A stretch of DNA of 6,775 bases from Desulfovibrionaceae bacterium (GTDB lineage Bacteria; Desulfobacterota; Desulfovibrionia; Desulfovibrionales; Desulfovibrionaceae), in assembly GCA_900770205.1 (NCBI GenBank), contig CAAGJV010000004.1, forward strand, positions 1 through 6,775. The letters run 5' to 3'. Under the pieces are notes generated by a model. The model searched no databases, was not told the DNA's origin, and saw nothing but the letters and a program-made list of their open reading frames with translations. Every line of letters starts with the position of its first letter. Positions within the stretch are counted from its first letter, which is position 1. This document shows, in pieces, positions 1-6,445 of the stretch. The translations under genes were made by a program, and so were the position numbers.

Positions 1-567
1 ATCCGGCGAGCCTTGCCGTATGAGACTGTTGATGATGTGGTCAGCTCCCGTGTGGACTTCGGGTTGACCGGTATGACGCGCGAGGCTCCCCAGTGCATTC
101 TTGAAGAACTTTTCACATCGAGGCCGCTCCTCATAGCAAGGGAGGATAATGAATTTGATCTTCCTGAACAGCCTCAGGAAGAAGACCTTATCCGTCTGCC
201 GTTTATTTCCTTTCTTGCGGAGAACATGGAGGAGAGCGGCGACCCGTATTTCGATACCTCGCTGGCAACGCTTTCTCATCCGCTGAATACGGTTTTGAGT
301 GTGAATAACTACCATCTTATGCTGCGTTATGTGAAACAGGGGATGGGGGTAGCCATTATGGACGAACTGTGTCTCATGGCCAGCAAGTACGGCAACCTTG
401 GGGATGGATTGCGCTCCTATCCTTTAGATGGCCTTTTGCCGGAAGTTCATAACGGCATTCTTCTTCGGCATCATAAGCATCTCAGCCCTCAGGCGGAGGC
501 ACTCATAGAAAAGATCCGGGTGGAAATGAAGGACGGCTTTAACGATGTGAGAACCTCGGGAAAATGA
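1..567 (+). CDS. LysR-family transcriptional regulator, C-terminal part (5' end outside window)
   Basis: The reading frame is open from base 1 to the TGA at 565-567 and gives 188 residues, so the gene enters from the left. What is seen is the second half of a LysR-type effector-binding domain. It has a segment of the form 'VDFGLTG' (about residues 18-24), where such proteins usually read 'lDlai'. A hydrophobic stretch ending in 'RPLLIA' follows, then 'LRYVKQGMGVAIMDE' (about residues 108-122), which matches the family hallmark 'vaaGlGiailPe'. The protein ends in an 'SPQAEALIEKIRVEM' helix, as many LysR proteins do. The N-terminal helix-turn-helix is not in the window, so neither the target genes nor the effector can be named. 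LysR regulators often act on a divergently transcribed neighbour, which here would lie to the left. Family assignment is fairly sure; subfamily is unknown. The TTG at base 13 is an internal Leu codon, not a start. Confidence 0.85.
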   Translation: MRRALPYETVDDVVSSRVDFGLTGMTREAPQCILEELFTSRPLLIAREDNEFDLPEQPQEEDLIRLPFISFLAENMEESGDPYFDTSLATLSHPLNTVLSVNNYHLMLRYVKQGMGVAIMDELCLMASKYGNLGDGLRSYPLDGLLPEVHNGILLRHHKHLSPQAEALIEKIRVEMKDGFNDVRTSGK

Positions 568-602
568 CAGAATTCGCGGCTGAACCAGGTTTCTCCTTCT
601 GC

Positions 603-631
603 TTGACCGAAAGAAGAGCAGGCCGTAAGAT
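603..631 (+). promoter_or_regulatory. Putative sigma70-type promoter of dnaX
   Basis: TTGACC (603-608) matches five of six bases of the -35 consensus. A 17-base spacer separates it from TAAGAT (626-631), which matches four of six bases of the -10. It lies in the 120-base gap after the LysR stop. Transcription would start near 638, giving a leader of about 50 bases before the dnaX ATG at 688. This suggests dnaX-ybaB is its own transcription unit. Assigned by eye from consensus and spacing only. Confidence 0.5.
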
Positions 632-654
632 TTTCACGTTTATTTTGATTAGTC

Positions 655-673
655 GTGCCCAGAGAGAGGGCAC
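655..673 (+). promoter_or_regulatory. Perfect hairpin in the dnaX leader
   Basis: GTGCCC (655-660) and GGGCAC (668-673) form a perfect 6-bp stem around a 7-base purine loop, AGAGAGA. It sits 14 bases before the dnaX ATG and just upstream of the weak ribosome-binding site AGCGGA (675-680). There is no T-run after it, so it is not an intrinsic terminator. It may affect translation initiation or mRNA stability; the role is inferred from position alone. Confidence 0.4.
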
Positions 674-687
674 AAGCGGAATTTCAT

Positions 688-2469
688 ATGGCAGCAAACA
701 CATCTCTTGCGGCGCTGTACAGGCCGCAGACTTTTGCCGAAGTGGTAGGGCAGGATATGGTAAAATCCATTCTTTCCCGTGCCGCTCGTGAGGATCGCGT
801 TGCACCGGCCTATCTTCTCAGTGGAACGAGGGGTGTGGGGAAAACTACCATAGCCCGTATATTTGCCAAGGCGCTGAACTGTGAACATGCCCCTACGGGA
901 GAGCCATGCAATCAGTGCGAGGCCTGCCGCCGTATCACTCAGGGAAACTTTGTTGATGTTGTGGAAATAGACGGCGCTTCCACCAGAGGAATTGAAGACA
1001 TACGCCGCCTCCGTGACGTTATTGGCTATGCCCCACTGGAAGGGCGCTATAAGGTTTTTATCATAGATGAAGCGCATATGCTCACCAAGGAAGCCTTTAA
1101 TGCGCTGCTTAAAACACTGGAGGAACCCCCTGCCCGTGTGACATTCATCATGGCCACGACGGAGCAGCATAAGTTTCCCGTTACTATTATCAGCCGCTGC
1201 CAGCATTTTGTGTTCCGGCAGATTCCGGAAGCCGTTCTTGAGGCTCATCTCTGCGATGTTCTTCAGAAAGAAGGCCGAAGTTTTGAGAAGGAGGCCGCTC
1301 GTCTCATAGCCAGGAGGGGGGCAGGCAGCGTCAGAGATTCCATGTCGATGCTGGGGCAGGTTCTGGCACTCGGAAGCAGTCCGAACGAACCTCTCACGGC
1401 AAAACAGGTACGCGATGTTCTGGGGATGGCCGGGCGGGAGGTCTTGGATCGGCTGTTTGACGCCCTGGCTGATCAGAATGTTCCTGCCATTACGGCGCTT
1501 GTGGGGGAACTTCTGGCACAGGGCGTGGACATGGGCTTTTTCCTCAGGGAATTTGCCAGCCTATGGCGCAGTCTTTTTCTTATCAGGCAGGTTGGCAGTG
1601 ATGCAGGGAAGGTTCTTGATATTTCTGAAAGCGAGCAGAAACGCCTTTCTGCCATGGCTCTTCGTTTTACCCTGACGTATCTTCATGCGGCATGGCAGAT
1701 GACTCTCGATTCTCAGAGGAAAATCCTGACCAGTCTTGAGCCTTCTGCTGGGCTGGAACTGCTTTTGCTGAATCTTTCCATGCTGCCGCGTCTGCTTCCT
1801 TTGGAGGAACTCTCCCCTCGTTCTTTTTCTCTTCCGGCAGACAGAGGTGCGGTTCCTTCAATGGCAGTGAATTCAGACGAGTCGAAAAAGCCGATACCTC
1901 AGCCTCCCATCGGCTGCAAAGTGCCTGAGCAGGATCCAAAAAGTTCGGCAGAAGGTACGGATGTTTCCGTGCAAAAGGAGTCGCCGCAGGCAGAAGACCG
2001 AGCTTCTTCTCGGGAACAGCCTGAACTTTCTACCAGTTTTCCCCCCCCCTTGACGGAGGGCAGGAAAATTGCTGAAACTCGCACGCCGGATGCACGGAAG
2101 ACGGTTGCGGAATGGGAGAGCCTGCCGGTTGATGTTTCTCTGCCCTGGGAGAGCTTTCTTGCTCTGCCACAGAATAAAAATCCATTGCTTCCCCAGGTTT
2201 CTGGCGAAGTTCGCGGCAACTGGCTGGTTCTTCAGGCGTCATCGCCATTTGTCAGTCAGAAGCTTCAGAAGCCGGAAATAATGCGTGATCTGGAAATCCA
2301 TGCCTGTTCATGGGCTGGACGCCCGCTGCGCATAGCCTTTCGCCCGCCGCAGAAGGTAGTGCGTACGGAAGCAGAACATAAGGAAGAGATACAGTCGCAT
2401 CCTCTGATAAAGAAATTTCAGGATAACCTGGATGCCAGGCTGGTGGGGTGTATTCCTCTTAGCCGATAA
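688..2469 (+). CDS. dnaX: DNA polymerase III subunit tau (gamma/tau, clamp-loader ATPase)
   Basis: DnaX is the motor subunit of the clamp loader that places the beta sliding clamp on primed DNA; the tau form also ties the loader to polymerase and helicase. The 593-residue product has all core motifs: Walker A GTRGVGKTT (46-54), a zinc module with Cys65, Cys74, Cys77 and Cys80, Walker B IIDEAH (125-130), sensor 1 ATTE (156-159) and the SRC motif with the arginine finger (169-171). The lid and collar domains run to about residue 375. A Pro/Ser/Glu-rich linker follows (about 375-480), then a C-terminal tau domain starting near 'WESFLALP'. The ATG at 688 is preferred because the family usually starts just before 'YRPQTFxEVVGQ' and AGCGGA lies 7 bases upstream. 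An in-frame GTG at 655 would add 11 residues but lies in a hairpin stem. The linker carries a C9 tract at 2041-2049. ybaB follows after 44 bases. Confidence 0.97.
   Translation: MAANTSLAALYRPQTFAEVVGQDMVKSILSRAAREDRVAPAYLLSGTRGVGKTTIARIFAKALNCEHAPTGEPCNQCEACRRITQGNFVDVVEIDGASTRGIEDIRRLRDVIGYAPLEGRYKVFIIDEAHMLTKEAFNALLKTLEEPPARVTFIMATTEQHKFPVTIISRCQHFVFRQIPEAVLEAHLCDVLQKEGRSFEKEAARLIARRGAGSVRDSMSMLGQVLALGSSPNEPLTAKQVRDVLGMAGREVLDRLFDALADQNVPAITALVGELLAQGVDMGFFLREFASLWRSLFLIRQVGSDAGKVLDISESEQKRLSAMALRFTLTYLHAAWQMTLDSQRKILTSLEPSAGLELLLLNLSMLPRLLPLEELSPRSFSLPADRGAVPSMAVNSDESKKPIPQPPIGCKVPEQDPKSSAEGTDVSVQKESPQAEDRASSREQPELSTSFPPPLTEGRKIAETRTPDARKTVAEWESLPVDVSLPWESFLALPQNKNPLLPQVSGEVRGNWLVLQASSPFVSQKLQKPEIMRDLEIHACSWAGRPLRIAFRPPQKVVRTEAEHKEEIQSHPLIKKFQDNLDARLVGCIPLSR
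2037..2053 (+). promoter_or_regulatory. T4-C9 tract in dnaX with adjacent out-of-frame TGA: possible slippage site for a gamma form
   Basis: Four T (2037-2040) are followed by nine C (2041-2049), read in frame as Phe451-Pro452-Pro453-Pro454. Losing one C, or a +1 ribosomal shift, puts TGA (2051-2053) in frame directly after the three prolines, giving 454 residues. Gaining one C, or a -1 shift, adds eight residues and stops at TGA 2073-2075, giving 462 residues. Either product keeps the ATPase and collar domains but loses the tau C-terminus. This is the same outcome as gamma in E. coli (ribosomal frameshift) and Thermus thermophilus (transcriptional slippage on an A run). I see no clear upstream Shine-Dalgarno-like stimulator or strong downstream hairpin. 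The function is inferred. Confidence 0.4.
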
Positions 2470-2513
2470 CACTGAACAGAAGGGCTATCAGCCCAGGTAC
2501 AAGGAGTTTTCCC

Positions 2514-2825
2514 ATGAAGAACATGAATGACCTGCTTCGTCAGGCTCAGGTGATGCAGAACAAGATTGCCCGTCTTCAGCAGGAAATGGCGGAAAAGGAA
2601 GTGGAAGCTTCCGCCGGCGGCGGCATGGTGAAAGTGGTCATGAACGGCCGGCAGGAAATGAAGTCCATCACGATCGATAAAGCCATTCTGGAAAGCGGAG
2701 ATACGGAAATGCTGCAGGATCTTGTCATCACTGCCGTGAATGAGGCCGTGCGCATCGGCCGTGCCAATCTCGACCGTGAAATGGCCAATATATCAGGAGG
2801 AATACATCTCCCCGGGATGTTCTAG
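2514..2825 (+). CDS. ybaB: YbaB/EbfC-family nucleoid-associated protein
   Basis: This 103-residue protein matches the YbaB/EbfC family in length and pattern. These are small dimeric DNA-binding proteins that coat the nucleoid. It starts with a helix rich in Gln and charged residues ('LLRQAQVMQNKIARLQQEMAEKEVEA'-like, about residues 5-30). The family's glycine-rich turn 'GGGMVKVVMNG' follows (about 36-46), then 'SITID' and a second helix with 'DLVITAVNEAV'. The end, 'GGIHLPGMF', is also typical ('G...pGlf'). AAGGAG (2501-2506) lies 7 bases before the ATG and fixes this start over the ATG three codons later. It follows dnaX by 44 bases with no terminator between, so the two are very likely co-transcribed, as in many bacteria. 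The usual third member, recR, is absent: a terminator and a convergent gene come next. Confidence 0.95.
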   Translation: MKNMNDLLRQAQVMQNKIARLQQEMAEKEVEASAGGGMVKVVMNGRQEMKSITIDKAILESGDTEMLQDLVITAVNEAVRIGRANLDREMANISGGIHLPGMF

Positions 2826-2856
2826 GCATTCTCTTTTATGAGTGAGGAAAAGAATG

Positions 2857-2888
2857 GCTCCGCTCCCCTGGCGCGGAGCTTTTCTTTT
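2857..2888 (+). terminator. Intrinsic terminator of dnaX-ybaB, possibly bidirectional
   Basis: GCTCCGC (2857-2863) pairs perfectly with GCGGAGC (2873-2879) around a 9-base loop, followed by TTTTCTTTT (2880-2888). It begins 31 bases after the ybaB stop. On the - strand the same stem is followed by CATTCTTTTCC, a weaker T-rich tail, so it could also end the convergent pseudouridine synthase transcript, whose stop codon (2887-2889) abuts it. Confidence 0.8.
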
Positions 2889-3828
2889 ATGATGTTCCGG
2901 CATAAGCCCAGGGAGCTTTCCACGGGGGAGGGAGTTCAAAGATATGGTCTTTTTCTTGCAGAACAGGAATGGAGAGCCGGAAGGCATGAAGCTTCATGCC
3001 TTCCTGGAAAAAAGCATCTTTGTTTCCGTACCAGGGATCACCTACGATGGGGTATCCTCGTGAAGAGAGCTGTACACGTATCTGGTGCGTACGGCCGGTG
3101 AGCAGGCGTATGAGAAGCAGGGTGCAGGGGCGGCCATGTATTTTTCTATATTCCACTGCGGAAACGATACTGCTTGCCTTTTTTCCCATGGAGGCCGGTG
3201 ATGCAGCGGCTTTCATGCGCTGCTCTTTTCTGTCCTTCGCCAGAATGTCGGTAAGTTCAGAAGGGGAATCTTGGGGCCAGGAACCTTCCACCCATGCCAG
3301 ATATTCTTTAATAGGGCGAGCTTTTCCTCTTCCAGAGAAGAGGTCGGCAAGAATCCGTGCCGCCTTGTAGGTTTTTCCAGCAATAAGCAGGCCGGATGTA
3401 TCTTTATCAAGCCTGTGGGCGGGTGCTGGAACAAAGGCCGCATCTTTTCTTTCCTCTGCGAGGATAGAGGCTATGCTTTTCTCATGCCCCGTTCCTCCCT
3501 GTACAGGAAGTCCGGCAGGTTTGGAAAGGACGAGGATGTCGTCATCTTCAAAGAGAATATTGAGACGGGAAGGGTGGCTGTGGAAGGCAGGACAGGTTTC
3601 ACCGGCAGGCAGACGCTCAGCAAACGGCGGTATGCGGATGATGTCTCCCTCGTTTATGCGGGCAAAAGCTTTTATGCGTGCACCATTAACTCGCACCTGG
3701 CCTGTACGTATCCATCGGTGGAATTCAGAATCTGCCGCGCAGATACGGCGCTGAAGAAAATTGAGCAGTTTCTGTCCTGCTTCCGCCTTGCTTACGGAAA
3801 GAGACTTGATTTCCCTTTCTTTATCCAT
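2887..3828 (-). CDS. RluA-family 23S rRNA pseudouridine synthase (RluC/RluD type)
   Basis: The 313-residue product is an RNA-uridine isomerase, most likely acting on 23S rRNA. An N-terminal S4 RNA-binding domain (about residues 15-68) contains 'RRICAADSEFHRWIRTGQVRVNG', the usual basic 'aG.V.VNG' pattern. The catalytic domain follows, with 'LSKPAGLPVQGG' (101-112), the signature HRLDKDTSGLL (138-148) in which Asp141 is the expected catalytic aspartate, and 'GRTHQIRVQL' (245-254) near the active site. Length and S4 domain resemble E. coli RluC (319 residues), but RluD has the same layout, so the target uridine is not assigned. The frame stays open upstream to an ATG at 4044. The ATG at 3828 is chosen because AAGGA (3835-3839 on the complement) lies 6 bases before it and the family motif begins soon after; the ATG at 3846 has no such site. 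The gene is convergent with ybaB and divergent from rpsA. Confidence 0.93.
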   Translation of the reverse strand: MDKEREIKSLSVSKAEAGQKLLNFLQRRICAADSEFHRWIRTGQVRVNGARIKAFARINEGDIIRIPPFAERLPAGETCPAFHSHPSRLNILFEDDDILVLSKPAGLPVQGGTGHEKSIASILAEERKDAAFVPAPAHRLDKDTSGLLIAGKTYKAARILADLFSGRGKARPIKEYLAWVEGSWPQDSPSELTDILAKDRKEQRMKAAASPASMGKKASSIVSAVEYRKIHGRPCTLLLIRLLTGRTHQIRVQLSSRGYPIVGDPWYGNKDAFFQEGMKLHAFRLSIPVLQEKDHIFELPPPWKAPWAYAGTS

Positions 3829-3870
3829 TCGTCTTCCTTTTGGCATGGAACATAGCGGTACTGTAGGGTG

Positions 3871-3907
3871 TTTTCCCTTTTTCGTCCATATCCGCAGGAA
3901 GGGAAAA
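3871..3907. repeat. 9-bp perfect inverted repeat in the rluC-like/rpsA divergent region
   Basis: TTTTCCCTT (3871-3879) and AAGGGAAAA (3899-3907) are perfect inverted arms separated by 19 bases. The repeat lies in the 196-base gap between the two divergent starts, 42 bases upstream of the pseudouridine synthase ATG and 117 bases upstream of the rpsA ATG. No T-run follows on either strand, so it does not look like a terminator. It could be an operator for a dimeric regulator or a leader stem; nothing further can be told from sequence. Confidence 0.4.
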
Positions 3908-3942
3908 GAAAGGATTTTTCTGGCAGAGAGGGAAGAAACGAC

Positions 3943-3992
3943 TTGAGTATCTGCCTTATTCCTGATATGTAGAGAGACCTGCCTGCTATAGG
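3943..3992 (+). promoter_or_regulatory. Candidate promoter elements for rpsA
   Basis: Two weak candidates can be seen. One is TTGAGT (3943-3948), a 17-base spacer and TATGTA (3966-3971). The other is an extended -10, TGCTATAGG (3984-3992), with no good -35; it would start transcription near 4000. A small stem, GCCTG/TAGGC (3981-3993), overlaps the second one and could belong to the leader if the first is used. Neither is strong for such a highly expressed gene, so the true promoter remains uncertain. No convincing - strand promoter was found for the divergent gene. Confidence 0.25.
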
Positions 3993-4024
3993 CGGAAATC
4001 AGTTTGTTAGGTTGGAGGATCCGT

Positions 4025-5731
4025 ATGGCGACTGCCGAAAACATGGAAAACCAAATCGATTCCGAAATGAGCTTTGCGAGCGCACTGGAAGACTATCTCA
4101 ACCCTGACATGGGAGACCTTGAAGAAGGCTCCATTGTCAAGGGTGAAGTCGTGCGCGTAGACGATGATACTGTTCTTGTGGACGTGAACTTCAAGTCTGA
4201 AGGGCAGATCCCCGCTGAGGAATTTCGGGACGCACAGGGCAATATAACGGTCAAAGTCGGCGACCGCGTCGATGTATACGTTGCCCGCAAGAATGAAATG
4301 GATGGCACCATCACCCTTTCGTTCGACAAGGCCAAGCGTATGCAGCTGTTCGATCAGCTTGAAGAAGTGCTGGAAAAGAACGGCGTTATCACCGGTACCA
4401 TCACTCGCCGCATCAAGGGCGGCTACACCGTCGATCTCGGCGGCGTGGAGGCCTTCCTGCCCGGTTCTCATGTGGACCTCCGTCCTGTTCCCGATATGGA
4501 CGCGCTTGTCAACCAGCAGTTCGAGTTCCGCGTTCTCAAGATCAATCGCCGCCGCAGCAATGTTATCGTTTCCCGCCGCGTTCTTCTTGAAGAGGAACGC
4601 GATACCAAGCGTTCTGCGCTTCTCCAGACTCTTGAAGAAGGCCAGATCGTTAAGGGCAAGGCCAAGAACATTACTGAATACGGCGTATTCGTTGATCTCG
4701 GCGGCCTCGATGGACTTCTGCATATTACCGATATGTCTTGGAAGCGCATCCGTCATCCTCGGGAAATGGTTTCTCTTGGTCAGGAACTTGAGCTTAAGGT
4801 TCTTTCCTTTGACAAGGAAAACCAGAAGGTTTCTCTTGGTCTGAAGCAGCTCGTTCCCGATCCCTGGCAGGATATTACTGCCCGCTTCCCCGAAGGCTCT
4901 CATCATTCCGGCAAGGTGACCAACCTTGTTGACTATGGTGTTTTTGTTGAACTTGAACCCGGTGTTGAAGGGCTTGTTCATATTTCCGAAATGTCCTGGA
5001 CCCGCAAGCTTCGTCATCCTTCCCAGATGGTTCATCAGGGAGACGAAGTCGAAGTCGTCATTCTTGGTGTCGACAGCGAGAAGAAGCGCATTTCTCTCGG
5101 CATGAAGCAGGTAAAGCCCAATCCCTGGGAACTTGTCGGCGAACGCTTCCCTGAAGGGACCGTTATTGAAGGTGTCATTAAGAACATCACGGAATTCGGC
5201 ATGTTCATCGGCATCGAAGACGGTATTGATGGGCTTATCCATGTTTCCGACATTTCCTGGACCAAGAAACTCCGCCATCCCGGTGAAATGTATAAGGTCG
5301 GCGATGTTGTCCAGGCCAAGGTTCTTACCGTTGACCAGGAAAACGAAAAGTTCACTCTCGGTATGAAGCAGCTTACCGAAGATCCGTGGAGCAGCGTGCC
5401 CGCCCGTTACCCCGTGGGGAATATCATTACGGGTACCGTGACCAACGTGACGGACTTCGGCCTCTTTGTGGAAGTGGAAGAAGGCATTGAAGGCCTTATC
5501 CATGTGACTGAGCTTGGCAAGAAGGTGAAGTCTCCTGCTGAGCTTTACAAGGAAGGCGATTCCGTTCAGGCTAAGATCATCCATGTTTCTGCCGACGAAC
5601 GCCGCCTTGGTCTTTCCATCAAACAGATCAAGGAAGACGAAGAACGCCGTAAGCCCAAGGATTATCATTCCGGCGACAGCAGCATCAGCCAGACGCTGGG
5701 TGATCTCCTCAAGCAGAAATTCAACGACTAA
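4025..5731 (+). CDS. rpsA: 30S ribosomal protein S1
   Basis: S1 binds mRNA at the 30S subunit and helps start translation on structured or weakly Shine-Dalgarno-dependent messages. The 568-residue product is close to E. coli S1 (557) and has six S1 (OB-fold) repeats at about residues 33-100, 118-185, 204-274, 289-361, 376-448 and 463-534. Repeats 3-6 show the RNA-binding pattern clearly, with 'YGVFVDLGGLDGLLHITDMSW' variants and 'LGxKQL' ends. The first two are divergent, as is normal for the ribosome-docking repeats. The start is the ATG at 4025, with GGAGG (4014-4018) six bases upstream; a TTG at 4004 is in frame but lies before that site. Codon choice is strongly biased, as expected for a highly expressed gene, which also leaves a long empty frame on the opposite strand. 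The gene stands alone: no cmk upstream or ihfB downstream, unlike E. coli. Confidence 0.98.
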   Translation: MATAENMENQIDSEMSFASALEDYLNPDMGDLEEGSIVKGEVVRVDDDTVLVDVNFKSEGQIPAEEFRDAQGNITVKVGDRVDVYVARKNEMDGTITLSFDKAKRMQLFDQLEEVLEKNGVITGTITRRIKGGYTVDLGGVEAFLPGSHVDLRPVPDMDALVNQQFEFRVLKINRRRSNVIVSRRVLLEEERDTKRSALLQTLEEGQIVKGKAKNITEYGVFVDLGGLDGLLHITDMSWKRIRHPREMVSLGQELELKVLSFDKENQKVSLGLKQLVPDPWQDITARFPEGSHHSGKVTNLVDYGVFVELEPGVEGLVHISEMSWTRKLRHPSQMVHQGDEVEVVILGVDSEKKRISLGMKQVKPNPWELVGERFPEGTVIEGVIKNITEFGMFIGIEDGIDGLIHVSDISWTKKLRHPGEMYKVGDVVQAKVLTVDQENEKFTLGMKQLTEDPWSSVPARYPVGNIITGTVTNVTDFGLFVEVEEGIEGLIHVTELGKKVKSPAELYKEGDSVQAKIIHVSADERRLGLSIKQIKEDEERRKPKDYHSGDSSISQTLGDLLKQKFND

Positions 5732-5754
5732 TTTCTGATCCGTTTAGATGTACG

Positions 5755-5791
5755 CGGGGCGGAAAGCGATGCTTTCCGCCCCGTTTTTCTT
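5755..5791 (+). terminator. Strong intrinsic terminator of rpsA
   Basis: CGGGGCGGAAAGC (5755-5767) and GCTTTCCGCCCCG (5771-5783) form a perfect 13-bp stem closed by a GAT loop, followed at once by TTTTTCTT (5784-5791). It starts 24 bases after the rpsA stop. The strength fits an abundant transcript and separates rpsA from the following genes. Confidence 0.95.
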
Positions 5792-5917
5792 AATATGCAT
5801 TCAGGTAGTTGAGGAGAAGAAGCGAGCGAAACAAGATGTCTTCTGCGGGAATGTTTTTACTGGGCCTTGCGAAAATAGTTTGGAATGGGTACCTCTTTAA
5901 AGAAAGGAACGGTAGGC

Positions 5918-6445
5918 ATGAAACAGCAGGAAATAGAACGCAAATTTCTTGTTAAAGGGAATGGATGGCGAGGCCGGGGAAGAAGTGAGCTTTACCGGCA
6001 AGGGTACATAGCCAGAACGCAGGATCGTACCGTGAGGGTACGCATAGCGGGAGAGCAGGGGACGCTGACTATCAAGTATAAAGGGGAAGGCATAGCTCGA
6101 AATGAATTTGAGTACGAAATTCCTCTTGATGAGGCAAAGGCTCTTCTGGATGGATTGGCACCAGGTGAAGTTATTGAGAAAATACGCCATACGTTTTTAT
6201 GTGATGGCAGTATATGGGAGGTTGATGAATTCATCGGGGCCAATCAGGGGCTGATTGTTGCCGAAATAGAATTGGAATCGGAAAAACAGCCTTTTATCCG
6301 GCCGGAATGGCTGGGAGAAGAAGTAAGCAGAATTTCCCGATATCTTAATGTGGAGCTTTCCAAACTTCCTTATACGGCATGGAGCAGAGAAGAGCGGGAA
6401 GAGGGGCGCAGCGTTTTATCCGATGGAAAGAAGGAAGCACTATAA
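5918..6445 (+). CDS. CYTH domain protein (triphosphate tunnel metalloenzyme family)
   Basis: The 175-residue product is one CYTH domain, an eight-stranded beta tunnel that binds a triphosphate group and divalent metal. The ExExK signature is EIERK (Glu5, Glu7, Lys9). The rest follows the short bacterial type in order: 'YRQGYI', 'RTVRVRI', 'TLTIKYKG', 'RNEFEYEIP', 'EKIRHTF', 'WEVDEFIGANQGLIVAEIEL' and 'PEWLGEEVS..SRYLN..LSKLPY'. The alternating Arg, Lys and Glu residues expected to line the tunnel are present, so it looks active. Known members hydrolyse tripolyphosphate or thiamine triphosphate, or cyclise ATP; short single-domain forms like this are most often inorganic triphosphatases, but the substrate cannot be read from sequence. 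The ATG at 5918 is chosen because AAAGGA (5903-5908) lies 9 bases upstream and the signature begins four residues in; an in-frame start at 5885 is less likely. Its 3' end overlaps the DciA-like gene by 23 bases. Confidence 0.9.
   Translation: MKQQEIERKFLVKGNGWRGRGRSELYRQGYIARTQDRTVRVRIAGEQGTLTIKYKGEGIARNEFEYEIPLDEAKALLDGLAPGEVIEKIRHTFLCDGSIWEVDEFIGANQGLIVAEIELESEKQPFIRPEWLGEEVSRISRYLNVELSKLPYTAWSREEREEGRSVLSDGKKEAL

Noticed and set aside
549..595. Inverted repeat GAGAACCT/AGGTTTCTC at the end of the LysR gene as a terminator
   Set aside because: The arms need a bulge, the loop is 30 bases and no T-run follows; it also overlaps the coding end.
568..687. A 4.5S/SRP RNA gene upstream of dnaX, as found in some bacteria
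   Set aside because: The conserved SRP core with its GGAAGCAGCC-like segment is absent, and the stretch is only 120 bases with a promoter-like element inside.
2041..2049. The C9 tract as a sequencing error or a broken dnaX
   Set aside because: With nine C the frame continues into a plausible tau C-terminal domain to the stop at 2469, so the gene is intact as given.
3829..4044. 72-residue N-terminal extension of the - strand pseudouridine synthase
   Set aside because: The frame is open upstream, but the extension has no family resemblance, overlaps the start of rpsA, and the ATG at 3828 has a well-spaced AAGGA site.
4007..5668. Very long open frame (about 553 codons) on the - strand, opposite rpsA
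   Set aside because: It mirrors rpsA almost completely. Strong codon bias in a highly expressed gene removes the triplets that would read as stops on the other strand. The translation has no recognisable domain, and rpsA itself is unmistakable.
5809..5837. TTGAGG-N17-CAAGAT as a promoter for the CYTH gene
   Set aside because: The spacing is right, but only four bases of the -35 and three of the -10 match, so it is not better than chance in this region.
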